NCBI GenBank assembly: GCA_001630475.1
Contig: KV419396.1
Span: 496,001 to 560,000 of the forward strand
Direction: 5' to 3'
DNA length: 64,000 nt
Origin: Sistotremastrum niveocremeum HHB9708
Lineage: Eukaryota; Basidiomycota; Agaricomycetes; Sistotremastrales; Sistotremastraceae
Position numbers and translations under genes: made by a program. The notes below the pieces were generated by a model. That model saw nothing but the letters and a program-made list of their open reading frames with translations. It did not search any database and was not told the DNA's origin. Below, piece by piece: positions 9,614 through 23,394 of this stretch. Each line of letters opens with the position of its first letter. The stretch's first letter is position 1.

Positions 9614-12600
9614 ATGGCTCATGACGAGCAGATATTTTCTTCGTCAAGCTCTCGCCCGCTCGTGAGCTCGCAGCTAACGGGAGACTATACACTCGTGTCG
9701 ACGCACATATCTTCTCTGTGGCCGCCTCACAAAATCAAGTCAGAGAACATTGAGACATCTCGTCGCAACCTACCTTTACCAGACCCATCGTCTTCGTCCA
9801 TAATATCCCTCCAACATGCATCCATTGCATTCGCTTCTCACTTTCCTGAAACCGGCGGTATTCTAACACGCGTCGTCAACGGAGGCTACACACTCGAGCT
9901 CATCTCGCTTGATCGTGATACTGAACCAATCCGGTTTCATTTCCCCGCACCGATTATTCCCAAACCATCTCTAGCCGTTTGGAGGGGTGTACATCTTCGA
10001 ATTTTTGTCGTCATAGAATCTGGGAGCCTATTTCGACTTTCCTTTCCTATCGACGCCAAATTATGGCATTCTCCCCGAATAGCGTCAGAGTGGCAATCTG
10101 AGCATCGGATCCGGACGCACCCTGAGCAAGTGGTCGGCCCCGTTCACGCTGCCGATCCAGAGACGATAGTGATAGGGACAAAAGATGGCGGTATATTGCG
10201 CCTTGAAGCAAGAGACCATGGTTTGTTGTGCAAACCTTAGATCGAGAGTTTGTTAACCTTGTTCATTTAGGCGAATGGTGGGAATCAGCACTTGGCCCGG
10301 GTTCTTTCTTGACTTCTCTAGTCTCTTTCCTCCCTTTCCAATCAAGTGCGGATGCTGTCCGCGTTGTCGCTATTGCTTCCCTCCCTCCTCCAACGGCTTC
10401 CACCTACATTTTCACTCTTTCAAGGGATCGACAGATCAGAGCTTGGCTTCCCAAAGGTTGTGTCGCTGCAAAGATAGTTGATGAACCCCACTCTGAGTCA
10501 GTGGCCAGCCGTGCTACGTCGCCCTTTGGGAGACAACCATCCACCCTCCTTCCACCAGATGCCCAGCCGTACTTGAAAGCCTTCACTACCAATGTCGACA
10601 CCAATGAACCTTCTTCTGACGAAGATATCATCCTTCTCTTTTTCTCCCCTTCCAACTCCATCGTGCACGGGGGAGGGATCTTCTACTTCTACCGGATGTC
10701 GCCTTCCCGAGAAATTGTGGAGATAGGTTCTTTCCCTTCATCTAATTATGCATCACATTGTCAATTCGTCGACTGTGTGGTCCTCAAGGACGAACTACAC
10801 GTTTTATGGGAAGACCATGGTTCCTCGGTGCTCGAGTGTACAAGCTTCCGACTTCGAGACGGGACAATCGAACGTCCACATTCGAGAGAGTGGAAGCTGG
10901 CACTCCAAGCACCTCAGGATCGACTGACACCGACCCGAGTCGAGGAACTATCATTGAGACCTGGCGCGCTTGCGGACATTCTGGTCCAGCAGTTGCTTCG
11001 ACCGGACCATTTTTCGCAGATTTCGTTACGAACAGCGTTACAGCAGTATACTGACGCTCTGCTGTCGGTACCCGGCAAAGCGCCTGCGATCCTGAAACAC
11101 TCCTTCACCAATCTAAGCGAACACCTTGCTTCTGTGGTTGGGTGTACCGTTGACTTGACCATAGACCCTCATACGGGGCACTTCCGTCGTGCCGAATATT
11201 GGACTGCACTGAAAAGAGACTGGGAAGGCTTTATCGCCAGATGCAACGCAGTTGAGCGAAGTGCCCGCTGTCCTCTCTCGGTAGCTCAGGGAGGGGAAGG
11301 TCAAGTTTTCGTTGTCGAGAGAGAGACATTTGGCATGCGAATCCCAGAAGATGAACCTCTAAGAGTGTACAGGAGGTTAGGCGCAGGGCAGGAAGTTCCC
11401 TCCAATCTGTCAACGCTGACCGTGGCCTGGTCTTTGCGGAACCACTGCATCGATCGTAACAGCAAGGCTGTCTATGAGATCGAGACACAGTTTTCCTCCT
11501 TAATTCGCCAGGAAATTGCGTTCTCGTACTGTGACACAGTCAGTGATGTAGCTGACCGATGGCTCACTCGGCACCATAAGACATCCTTCGAAGCGGACAT
11601 TGACCGAAGTCGTTCAGGACCTTTCGATGATGCATCAATCCAAAGCGTGATACAGCTCCTTTCTCAGCTTACACAGGTGATCAAGAGCGAAGTCAGCCGA
11701 CTCGAATCAGGATCAGTATCCTTGTGGAGCCGAGCACTGACAACCAGCTATCTCATGAGTACTATATCTGTACGATTCGATTTGGCCTTGGTCATCGCAC
11801 TCTATCTCTTCTGCCGATACGATGAGCTTGTCAAGCTGGATGCTTCGGTCCTGAGCCGATTTTTTGCACTGTTCCGAAGTCTTCATATGTTGCAGTTGGT
11901 TTCTAATCAGCCTCTCGGGGGTGTCGAACGATCTGAACTGACATCCAAGACCGCCACGGAGCTAGATTTTGCTGTGGGCTTCGGTAGCCTCCGTATGACC
12001 AGTCCTTTTCCCCCACAAGCGCCATCCAACAAAGGTGCCTGGCATCCCTATTATTCGGTCCTGTACAGCATTGTGGCGAACCCGGAGCAGCACGAGTCCA
12101 TCTATGACACCGTGCAGAGCACTCTGAGCGGCTTCGGTCTGCTTGGTGCAACTTCGTCTGCGCATGCTTTGACCAGCGAGGTCGAGTTTTGCAATAATCT
12201 GCGTGGATGGGGGCACCACGACTTGGCAATGGAATGTGTGAGAGTCTTACCTCGGACAGCAGCCGTTGTCTATCTCCAAGCGCTCCTGCTGCTGCAGCAG
12301 GCTCGTCCAGACGATGCAAGCGTCTTGTTCAAGACCGTTGCGGGCCAGTTAGGTATGTGCATCTTGAACGTCTCCAATAGCCTTCATCTGATTGCTACAA
12401 AGGCTTAGAGTCTTCACTATCGACCGAAGATAGATATGCTCTAGAAGCAATACTTCCCGAGACGGTGCACAGTGAGAGTCCGTTCGAGTACTATGAACAT
12501 CTTGCAGCCCTCTTCAATTCAATTCATGCCACCTCACATGTTATTCTTTTCTGCAACCTAGCGATTCAGTCTGCTACTGGATCCGAGGATTGTAGAGAAT

Positions 12601-14226
12601 TATGGAAAAAGGTGATCCAATGCAATCTCGATCTGTCACTGCTCGAGGAAGCCTATATGAGCATCGTGGCGTGTCCTTATCCGGAGGTGTAAGTTGTTCT
12701 CCGGTGCCTCGGAAATTCGTATCCTTACTTTTGCGCGCTTTCAGGAAGTCGATTCACGTAGAACTTTTGGTACAGGCACTGTGCCATTCCGGAACCCCTG
12801 ACCTCTGGAATACTTTGAATTTTGCTGAGCTCTCGGAAGAGGTAGAGAATGCATTGAGCTGGAAGGCTCGAAACGTAGACGTTCTGTCGGCTCCGAATTA
12901 TGCCAAGATATTGTACTCGTGGTACATCCGGCGGGCCGATTATCGATCAGGTGCGTTCATTTGATCGTCGATCCCGATGTGCTGACCAAGAGTTAGCTGC
13001 GCGTGTAATGTACGAGCACGCTCGTCGCCTGTCTGGGTTCAGCGTTGAATCCAATCGGCTTGTGGAGATACGCCGCCAGGAAGCTGAGGCGTATCTCATT
13101 GCAATCAATGCTCTCTCCTTGCTGGAGCCAAATTCAGCATGGATTGTGGTTCCTCTTTTCAGATCAGTGTCGTCCGAGGTAGTATCTCACCTTCAGCATA
13201 CTCGATCGATAACAAACCCTCCATAGCTTTCAATCAGCAACAATGTGAGCAGGCTGATACCAGACGACCTGTTTGCCACCAGAACCAACGAAAGTGAAGT
13301 GGTTGATCTCCTTCAGCTGCGGCGAGAGCTATGCATCGTGAATGCTCGTTTAGACCTTGTGCAGATTGATTCGGTCTTCTTGAGATCGCCTGGTAAGTGA
13401 TATAATCAATTCGTCTTAATTTCGGATTTGTTTCAACTACCTGTAGATCTCTTGCTTGGAAAGCAAGACATCATCCGACGATATACTGAACTCGGCTCCT
13501 TTGATAAAGCGCTTGCCTTTGCTCATACCCTAGGAGAAGACATGACCGAGATATTTGAGAGACTGACCGAGATATGCCTGCGCCTTTATAAGGGGGGCGA
13601 TAGCGCAGCGTGCGTAGAGGATCAGTAGTATCTCAGCAACTTGAGACTGATAGCGTGCAGGAAACTCTTGCCTTTGGAGTGGGCGCGAAGCCCTCGAATA
13701 CTTTCAGTCCCAGGAACGCTGACTGAGCGCGCTTGGCGATATCTTGACTTGACCCTACAGCAGTATGACGGCGTTGCAAATCAGTTTTCCTATCGCCAGG
13801 TGGTCCTTGAACGGATTGTACAACTTTCCGGCCCCTCCGCAGTCCCGCAAAAATTGTTCAGTTTCTTCGTGGTAGGTCACTAAAAGTTGCCTTTCGATCT
13901 TGGTCTTAGTTGTGAATTTGCAGAGCCAAGAGTTGGAATATCTCATCCGCGTTCTTCTCCGATACGGATATGTGGAAAACGCCAGTCAGCTGAGCCTAGA
14001 TCTCATAAGCAAGGTCAGTCGGTTGCATTCTCTCGCAGATGGTGACTGAGTGAGGTGATAGAATTCAAAAGGCCGGCCACGGCAATCTGATTCCGCTGGC
14101 CCTGATCATCTGGGTTGGATGCCATATAGCTTGTTTGAACAAGTCATTATTGCTTCTGACAAAACTGGCCAAGAACGGCTTGAGAAAGCAATAGCAGATC
14201 GCATTAGTCACCAGAGATCGCGATAA
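9614..14226 (+). CDS. NUP120: Nucleoporin Nup120/Nup160 family
   Basis: Structural subunit of the Y-shaped (Nup84/Nup107) complex of the nuclear pore. The start chosen is the ATG at 9614 (aacaATGG context, MAHDEQIFSSSS); an in-frame ATG at 9569 is the alternative. The N-terminal half is a beta-propeller: SIISLQHASIAFASHF, ETIVIGTKDGGILRLEARDH, then across a 48-base intron EWWESALGPGSFLTSLVSFL and TASTYIFTLSRDRQIRAWLP. The second half is alpha-helical solenoid with no catalytic motif (ESPFEYYEHLAALFNSIHAT, ELEYLIRVLLRYGYVENASQ). The last exon gives GWMPYSLFEQVIIAS and ends HQRSR. One exon of over 2 kb is followed by many small ones. Length, roughly 1,400 residues, fits the family. It is tail-to-tail with the Zn2Cys6 gene, 155 bp between stops. 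Confidence 0.85.
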
Positions 14227-14381
14227 AGACAACAAAATTACATGTACAACCACAGGCGATCAGTTGAGTGTTATACAATAATTTGATACGTATAGCTTGA
14301 AGCATTGTGGGTTAACTCAGCTAATGGACGTCCCGAATAAATAGGCCGAGTTGTAATACAGTTCATGAATTAACTTCTCAA

Positions 14382-17300
14382 TTAGGAGCCAGACTCGCTG
14401 GTGCCTTCAGAACGAGCCAAGACGTCTTGCATGAAACGCGTCCAATCACTGGTTTCAAATCCTACAGCTGACGACCAAAAAGCTAGATTGCTATGTTAGT
14501 GTGCCGGCGAATGAGAACGATGGGGTTTACACACTTTCATCACCCGGATTCAAGAACTGCGTATCAAACATTGAACTGTTTCGAGTCTGATAGGCATTTT
14601 GTTGCGACGGTGGAGACTGCAGATAGGTCGTCGCAGCGACCGTTGGAGAGCCTTGTGTTGCGACAAAGTTCATCTGCGGGTGAATGAGGTGTGTGGAGGG
14701 AAGGGCGGGTCCACCAGCGAGAATGCTATTCGCATTCAATTGTCGTGGCATCGACGGCGGTGTAGTTGAAAGAGAAGAGGAACGTCGGGCTTGAGTGTGT
14801 ACAGATTTTTGAACAGTTGGGGGAGGAGAGTCGTGATAAGGGAAGGGAAGGCCGCTGACAATTCGTAATACATTCTCTCTTTTTCGTTTACTGTTAGTTG
14901 TATTTTCCGACGAAGTGTTATCCTCGAAAAGCGGTGTCAATGCACGGACGATAGTAACTGCTTTGTCTGCTGCGGGAATTCCACGCAATGCGTCTAGGGT
15001 AGCTACAGATTTCTGTATATTTTGATGCACATTTTGTACCCCGGCTTGATTCGGCCGAGTAATTGCCTATTGCGGAATGAGCAATCGGAGGCCGAACTGA
15101 CTGTTGGATTGGAGAGACTCACCTGGAAGGAAAGGAACATAGCTGCGGCGAAGATATGTAAGACACTCCAGTGTATGTGCCCTGGGCTTTTGCAAATTTA
15201 GATATATGCCGTGCAGATAAAAAGAATCACCAACACAGTCAAAGCGGGGTTTCCAAGAAAATCGTGACGTGTAGTGCTCGATAAGTGTATGATCATGGTG
15301 GCGGCCTTAGTCGCCGCCTGAAGCGAGGAACTACCACCAGAAGAATTCTGAACACTGTTGATGGTCGCATAGGGTCTATGCTGTTATAAACGATCAGCAA
15401 GATGACTGGAAAGATGAACAATAGGAGGGCATGAACAAACCATTGCAAGTTGACAATGATAGCCGACAAGACGCAAACATAGGCACTGGATCCCGGCGCG
15501 ACGGACAGAAAGACGATCAGATGCGAGAGCTTGCTTCACATCGCAGTCATCCAACTTGACTTCGGCGGGAAAGCTATCCTGCCACTGCGAGAGCGTTTTA
15601 TCATGAGCGGTAATCCTTTCGTAAGGCACCGGTTTGACTGAAAGAAGGTCATCCATGATATCGCCGAGGGCTTCTGTGAGTCGGAACATGTGAATAAAAG
15701 GTAAATGATCTCGAGAAGATGCAGCCTCAGGGTCAGATGGATCGGTCGAAGAAGGCAGGGCGGTATCGTAATGGTGGTTGGCGATCGCAATCGGCCGTCC
15801 AAACATGAACGCATGCCATCTGGAAGAGATTTCAGAGACAAAATGCTTTGGTTTACGCAAAGCGTACCTTTCTATGCGGAGAGCATTGAACCATGCCCAA
15901 CGACGACGCTCTGCCATCGCCTGCTGCATCTGCCACTTGCTAGGGTCACGGTGTAACCCGAGAGCCAGAGCCTATCGAGGGTTTAGGGCGAAGATTAAGC
16001 ATATAGATGAGATCGGTATCTCACTGCAGATATCAAACAGCCTCTGATTCTCCAGATCTCCTCTGCGTGGTTCTTACTGATGCCTAGATAGAAGATCTGC
16101 ACGAGGTACAGTTCAACAAGGTCCAAGGACGCAAGGCGGGTGTGCGATTCGTGTAGGACTAAGGCACGGCAACCCTGCTCGTAGTACCAATCGCTTAGCT
16201 CCGCTATCGACGCGATAGCTTCCTGTCGAAGAGAGTCGAACAATGGATCGCGCGGAGGCAGAAACTGGATAGAAATCGCGATGACCGTCTGATCATATCT
16301 CAGGCCCAATTCATATTACGTCATTGAAACAAACTCACAGAAATTAATGCCATGGTCACTCTTGACTTTTTGCCGGTGCTCTTGAACCGTTCCCACGCAT
16401 TGCGAAGGGTTGAACGCAGGATGTACATATCTTGTGATGGTAAGGACTGACAAACGGAAATAAGGTCATAGGGGAAACGCACTCATCCATGTACAGTTAT
16501 CGTTGTAAAACTCGATTAACCGATCGACGACATGCCACTCGGGTAGATTATCCAAGAGCTCTCCCTCAGGTCCTTTCTCGTCCAAAGATGACACGGGAGA
16601 ACCAGGCTCGACGACCTCTGGTATGGAATCGTGGCTGCCGCGATTCCGCTACGAGAAGATGAGAAAACAGGTCTGGGAAGCCAATGTGTCGAGTTTACCT
16701 TTAAGCCTAAGAGCTGAGTTGCAGACGATGTAGGTCCGGCATAGAATCCACGATCCGTCTGTGTGGCTAAGGTTGCGGGCGTAGTCTTTTCATCCACAGC
16801 ATTCTGAACTGGACGTTCAGAAGGAGGTTGTCCCAGACTGACACCTGGAACGGGCTCGGTTTGTGTATTTGATGCCGACGGGAGGCCGCGAGTAAAGAGA
16901 GCTTCAAGAGAGGACAAGGCATGTCGGATTCGCTGAAATTCAAGCCGAGGGTCTGATTTACTACATGGGAATCAGATAGGCCAAGGCATGAGGATCGGAA
17001 ATACATACGACTGCTCCTCTGAAAGATGCAACTGCTGTACTCCTTCTGGAATTCCGTCTGCATAACAATGGTTGGAGGTTCCTGCAATCCACTAGTTCGA
17101 GCACAAGGTGAATCGCTCGCTCGGGCTCATACGGACCTCTGAGGACACAGGAAGAACAAGGTTTAGCCCTATGATCTCGATCAAATTGTGTTGCATGGCA
17201 AAAGTAGAGCCTGATGAATACCTATCGCATTTAAGTTTACTGGCTCGGCAAGGCTGGCAGTTGATCGCCTTTCTGGCTCGTTTGACGGGAGGGCCGCGGT

Positions 17301-17394
17301 CTCGAGCTGTGGTCGGTGTTGCGACGACGGGTGAGGAAGACGAAGAGGAAGCCTGATCGACAACAGGCTTGAATTCTTGCGTCGGTGACTCCAT
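14382..17394 (-). CDS. Zn2Cys6 fungal transcription factor
   Basis: Sequence-specific DNA-binding regulator. The start at 17394 gives MESPTQEFKPVVDQ, then a basic stretch (PPVKRARKAIN) before the binuclear zinc cluster. After splicing two introns the cluster reads CQPCRASKLKCDR, AKPCSSCVLRGTSNHC, which is complete: C-x2-C-x6-C-x5-C-x2-C-x8-C. A linker follows, and then a fungal-specific transcription factor domain, seen as RRWAWFNALRIERYALRKP, SSRWHAFMFGRPIAIANHHY and MFRLTEALGDIMDDLLSVKP. The C-terminal part is Ser/Pro/Gln-rich (SPPPTVQKSVHTQARRSSSL), with a last exon reading NLAFWSSAVGFETSDWTRFM and ending SESGS after a 40-base intron. The target genes cannot be told from the sequence, and no biosynthetic cluster surrounds it. 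Confidence 0.88.
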
Positions 17395-18147
17395 TGTTCT
17401 GAGAGTTGTTGCAAGCCACGAGAGCACGAAGCAGCGAGGTTCCAAAGGGGCGATCAGGCAGTCTTACAAACGATACAACCAAGAAGACCAAGACACATAT
17501 GCTCCAGGACAAGTGCAGAATCTACTGTGCGCCCGACGCAATTTCCATTTGCTGGTCTCAGAAACAACGAGCGAGGGGGTAGCGTGCTGTCGGCTTCCGG
17601 TCACGTTGGGCTCGATTGTCCGCACTCAGCACCTGACCCGCCCGCCGTCCACTGCGGCTCAGCCAGTTCGGTCCGCTCTTCCAACTCTTCAGAACACGAC
17701 GTCTACAATATTTGAACACATGTATTCAGCACCGAATGTACTTAGACTCAAGAGGAATAGATCGCCTAACTACGCTATCACCGATCATATAGATCATATC
17801 CTAAACCTTTTGCATTACACGCAAAATGAAATGCGAGACGCAGTGGCACAAGACCTGAACTGACTGCGCCCTGGATAACGCTCCCTCCTTGCTTGTGCAC
17901 AGTTTCGTACCACCAATGAATAAGCCAATGAAACACCCGCGGACAACTGTAGGCAGCGGTAAGCGCACCTCAACCTGAGCGTTTGTTACGTAAGCCTTAA
18001 CTCCCACCACGAGGGGCCGCTGAGGGCAACTGTCAGCTCGAGCATGGCAATCAGTCTCCAGCCTGTCTAGATCTTGCATTATCTTTTCCCCTAACTCGAT
18101 ATCTCTGTAATTCTTTGCCTATTCCCGTCATTTCTTGGTTTCTATAG
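17395..18147. other. Divergent spacer of 753 bp, no gene seen
   Basis: This is the spacer between the start of the Zn2Cys6 gene and the start of the GAS2-domain gene. Several short open frames overlap, none with a recognisable motif. The last 60 bases before 18148 are pyrimidine-rich (cccgtcatttcttggtttct), as in a leader. It is wide enough to hold two separate promoters. Confidence 0.45.
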
Positions 18148-21100
18148 ATGGAGTCCACGTCCAACTTGAAGATCGAGTCTCAGCGGAACACCTTGCAAGG
18201 CGACGCCGAGGCGCCACCAGTGGAACATGCCTTGGAGTCGCACGACGTTGTTCAACTTGAAGCCTTTCTGGATCGTAAGGAATGGATTGGGGACAAAATA
18301 AAAGTGCGCAACAGTGATCGTCTTCTTCTTGCCGCTGCTGACTGAACGTGCTGTAGTTCCTGGAGAGTTTACCTCCTATCGAGGTCTTCGCTGGCGTTGA
18401 TACTTGGGCAGATCAAGACTTCAGAAAACCACCATCTGCCGAAGAACTGAAGTCCTGGCTCTTGCACCATGACCAAATTGAGAAAGAGATTGAGCAGTTC
18501 GATGCCGGAGACATGTTGAAACTGAAGAAATTTGCAAAAGGTGGTTTTATTCTCATCACTTGACATTATGCAGCTGATCTTCTTAATACTAGCGGCCGCT
18601 AACCGAAATCTGTCCCCTGAGGACACAGATCTCATCGAACTCACATTGACTACCCTACTGGCTCTCGACAAACTCCTACACCTGTTACGAGTGCGGTCTG
18701 AGAATTTGGAAATATTGGGACTGAGAATAAACTGGGAGACGCTGTGGCTTGAAGGTTGGAAAGAAATGCAGACCATTTCCACCGATGTCCAACAGTTCCT
18801 CCAAACCAGGGCTCGCTGGGATCCCGCCCATTATACTTCTGCATCCCAATCCCAATCTTCGATTCTTGATTCTCAGGAACTGATCAAATCTCCCCAATCA
18901 AATACTGATTCACTTCCCTCTCGTGGCACTCGATTTCATATCGCAGAAGGACTCACCCATGAGGCTGGACAGATCGCAAGCCGGCTCAATTTCCTCAAAC
19001 ACAACAAAATCTTTCCGTCTGGGAAGGTCCTCGATAAGCTCATCGAAAAGAGCCGAACACCAGTACCAGATCGCTTACTGGACGACCAAGATCGACTAGA
19101 AGACCAAGGCCTGAAGGAGATGGAGAATGTAGGCAAGTTTGTCATGAGTGTCGTCATGCAGTGGAAAATGTCGGCCAAGCTTTCTAATGTTCTCCTAATT
19201 CTAAACATCTGAACGTCTCTCCAGGGCTGACGAATTATACTACACATTTAAGAAAGACTCATCAATCGCACGAGCGCTTATAGCGGAGATAGCCAGCGCT
19301 AGCGCCCAACATCCCAATTCCCGTCTAGGAACATCCCTCCTGGCTCGGGCGCGTGCACTCGCTCAACGCCACAACCCCAAGAATGACCCTGCAGATATCA
19401 ACAGCACATTTCCTCGACCGAAACATGCCCTGTATCAAGAACAGGATCAGTATAATCAGTCTTTGACCAGACTTCTCAGTGCCGAGATGGCAGCGACCAT
19501 CAAGCTGGCAGAACAGGCGGAATTCAAAGCCACTCAGTATCTTGCAGGCGTGGATCTCGTCAAGCGTGCCGACTCCCTTTCCTCTCGGACGCATCAGATT
19601 ATGTCCCAGATTGATGGACTTCTGTTGCAGGCCACGAATGGTATACCTTCTGGTGACGCAGATGGTACACCTCCCAACCTTTCCTCGTTGGAGTGTTTGG
19701 AACCATCCGAACATGCCGCATATATCCAACATCTTCCTCGCCTTGTTCTCGGGCTTGAGAAAGTTGTCACCGAAGCCAAAAGTGTGATACAAGAATCACA
19801 TTCCCTTATTCCCCTCCTTCACCGCCCCGGCATCAATGTGCAGTTTCAAAAAGACTTCACTCGCAGATGCGAAGATCTGGACTCCACATGCCATCGAGTT
19901 GAAAGATGTTGTTCCGAATCTACATCGAAAGTCCGTAAATTGCAAGCCTTCCGAGAAATCTGGCAGAACTTGCTCTCCTTTGCAAGTGACATCGAGAGCT
20001 TGCGAGAAGATGTCAACCGCACCATGGGCACTCTCCCCCGCCCTGCCGCCCCGCATGGCGCCCCGGCAACCCCTCCCCCGGAAATTTCCACACTTCACGA
20101 GCCATGTGACGATCCACAGCTTCCTCCAACAATCGACAGTCGCTTGAGCGCACTGCGTTCAACTTTCCTCGCCAAAGTCACGATTCCGTTGAAGAATTCC
20201 CTTAGCTCGTCGTCTGACGAGTTATTGTATCGGCATCTCAGAACGAACCATGCGATAGTCCAAGAAAGACTCGACGATGTTCATGATCTTGCTGAGCTGT
20301 CGGAACGAATACGTAATCAGACGTATATCGTTGGCATCATTCATGAAGAATCAGAAACACTGGATACAAGGGTGTCTTCTTTGGTCACCGATCTCGATCA
20401 AGAAGTGAAACAGATACTCGATATTCCAGCCCATATTTCTGGACACGACGAATGCGATGTTTGTATGGCCGACTTTGCTCGACGTACTCAGTCCCTCACC
20501 GGCGATCTCGGAACATTTATTCAGACTTTGGCTAGTCGGGTTCCTTTCGTATCATCGAACCCAAAACGATCTCGTTCTGGTTCTCAAGTTTTCACTCAAG
20601 CAGACGCCGATGAAATGGGAAGTGGTAGCTTGCCACCTATTTCATCCGAGGTCCCACCATTGGATCCGTTGGCGGTGGATCAGTCAGTGCGAGACGAAAT
20701 GAACGTACTTTCCATTCGGCTCACCAGTTGCGCATCAACACTGGAACAAAAGCTTGATCGTCTCAGGAATGTTCTGATGTTCAGGCGACTTGGACTCCAC
20801 GCGGAGACTCTCGATGTGTCATGGAATGTGGCCAAGGTCGCATTGGACGAGTGTCAGGCTAAAGCATTCAAACTACTACCTGGTCCGTTGGGTCGCCCGC
20901 CGGAACTTGGACAAGTCAGGGAGGACCTTGACGTCTTGGAGCAGACATGGGAGGGCAACTTGGGCGGACAACTGGACGTGATCAGAGAGGTTTTCAAACT
21001 CCTGGACTTGAATCGGTTGGACGACGACACGCGGAGCAGGGCTCAGAAGTTACTAGCCAATGCTGAAAGTCATTGGACCAGCTTCCATGAGATGGTCCTC

Positions 21101-23394
21101 TCAATACGGACCCACATCTCGGGCGTTGAAACGGAGTCTGAAAGACTTGAGGCGGAACGTCTGAGACTCTTAGCTGAAGCTGAAGAAGCCAGACGCAAAG
21201 AGGAAGAGCTGCTGGCTGAACAGGCGAGACAGGCGGAAAGACTTGCAGCTGAGGAAGCGAAGCGCCGAGAAGAAGAAGAATTAGAGGCGGAGCGAGTAAG
21301 GCAAGCTGAAATACTTGCAGCCGCAGAAGAAGAAGAAAGGCTCCGCGAGGCCGAGAAAGCGGAAGCGGAAGCGAGGGCACTATCGTTAATGGCCCTTGAA
21401 GAAGCATCCGTAGGGCAATCTCAAGAAGGGCCCGCAACTATCAGCCAGGTTCTGTCGTCGGGTCTAGTAGAAAACAGCCTTGTGGAAGGTATGAAGCGTA
21501 TCGCAAACTCAAAGGTGGCACAGTTTTGACGCCTCACTTTAGACGTATTTCAACCAGGTTCACAGTCTGCGGGCAGTTCTTCCCGAGACGTTTCTGATCC
21601 CCATGAAGAGATTCTGAAAACAATACAGGGTCTGCGAATGGAGTTGTTGGACCTTGACATCAACAAGGTTGCTCGGCGCTCGACAGCAACCTTGCAGGAC
21701 TCGTTCGCCCCTCCGTTGTTCTCGGCGCAAGCCACGGAAAAACTTGAAAATATTGCCGAACGAGCCGAGGTCATCGATCATATTAAGCTGCAAGACTCCA
21801 AAGTCGATGCTGCCTTCACCTCTCTGAAGTACGAAATTGATTCGTCCCGTGTCCTGCTGGAGCGCCTCGATGGCTTGAAGGAATTTGCCAAGTTGGTGGA
21901 GCAATGCGACACCGCTCTTAGTGATCAAATCGACCTCATTGATCGTTTCCCTCGGGCCTCCTCAGAATCCTATTCGGGGGATGACTTTGACAGTCTGGAT
22001 GAATCCCTGACCCCAGAGCATCTCTCCAGAGGATTAACCATTACTTCAGATACAATGCAGATGATGGACAAAGCAGCAGCTCAATACCTTGACGACGTCC
22101 GAGTTCGCAACGAGCACCAGAGACTTCATCAGACATGGAGCGAAATCGAGGAGATGGTGAAAGAATTGCTTACTCTGGAGAGGTCAAGGCCATCCAGTAC
22201 CATCAGCTTTGGTCGAGCGAGCGACGTCTCAGCCAACAGCGAACGCTCGGTGCCACGCTCCGGCAGTAAGCCCAGAGTTCTGGGTGTGCGTAGGGCTACT
22301 CAAGGATTCCTTGTGCCTCCTCTCCCAAAAACGCAACGGTCAGTATCGGGTTCCAGTGATACCCCGACCCGTTTCAGAGAGAGGAGCTTTGCTCGCTCTG
22401 TTTCCGGCCCGTCAGTCAACGCTCAATCGAGGCTATATAGCTCGACAGCTTCTTCTCGTGCACGTACGACAAGCTTGTCGAGCGACACCCAGACTCCTAC
22501 AAAAGGAATATTGCCACCCGCCACCAAGCGTACAATGACTCCCGTGCGCCCTCGCCCCCGTGTGACTAGTACTAGCACAAGAGGCCGCCTTTCGCCCGCG
22601 TTTTCTGAACGTTCAATGATCAGTCAGGTCCCTGGCACGCCTTCGAAGTCGCCGCCTCCCAAAGGCACCTTCTCGCGAGCTCCCAGGATGTCCTTTGGAC
22701 AGAAACTTGCTCCGTACAAGTCTGATCAGGTCAAGAAGACATACGTGTCAAATCCTCGGAGCAAATTGGATGTTGCAGTTGGCAATGTCGTTAACAAGTT
22801 GCCGGTCGACATCACTGTATCGCCTGTTGAGGAAGGTTGGAAGGATAGAAGTGGGAAATATTGGATTGGTGACGAAGACGCGAAGTTATGCTTCTGTCGC
22901 ATCTTGCGCTCTCAAACTGTGATGGTTCGCGTCGGAGGAGGCTGGGTCGAATTATCAAAGTTCGTTGTATTCTCCTGATTTGAGGCAAGACATTAACGAT
23001 TCGTGCTAGGTTCATCCAAGATCACTTTGCAGATTTGTTCCGACTGATACCTCCTGTCGCCCTCGAACAACCTCGACCGTCGAAGGAAGAACACTGGATC
23101 AGCGCAGCAACCCTAGCTGCGTCGGCGTTGTCAGAATCGACAGGTTCGCGACCGCACACCCCAGAATTTAAAACATCCACGATACCGTCCTTTGCACTTT
23201 CCACGCCGAGCAATAAAAGTCCTCGCTCTGTGGATTCATCACCAGGCTCTCCGTCATCGCTTACACCGTTGCAATTCATTCGGCGAGCAGATGACACGGA
23301 GAGTATCCGACCAACGTCACCTCCACGGATTGTACGTTCAGGGCGTTCATCACTAGCCAATACCCCAATCCGAATGGCTGTTTGGAGACCCTAG
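18148..23394 (+). CDS. Large GAS2 (GAR)-domain cytoskeletal protein, possibly Kar9-related
   Basis: A long, mostly helical protein (about 1,600 residues) carrying a GAS2-related domain near its C-terminus, read as SKLDVAVGNVVNKLPVDITV, SPVEEGWKDRSGKYWIGDED and VMVRVGGGWVELSKFI. In animals the GAR domain binds microtubules (Gas2, spectraplakins). In basidiomycetes such proteins are often linked to Kar9, the adaptor that orients spindle and nuclear movement; that link is from memory. The N-terminal region (VQLEAFLDRKEWIGDKIKFL) and the middle consist of helical, spectrin-like stretches. A long charged coiled coil rich in Glu/Arg/Ala lies near 21130-21390. A Ser/Arg/Pro-rich basic segment precedes the GAR domain (22180-22700), and TPSKSPPPKGTF and similar stretches look like kinase sites. 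The gene has only a few introns, with exons above 1 and 2 kb. Confidence 0.75.

Noticed and set aside
14382-23394. Secondary-metabolite or defence gene cluster around the Zn2Cys6 factor and the large GAS2-domain gene
   Set aside because: The neighbours are a nucleoporin, a cytoskeletal protein and NOP9. No synthase, P450, transporter, nuclease or NLR-type gene is present.
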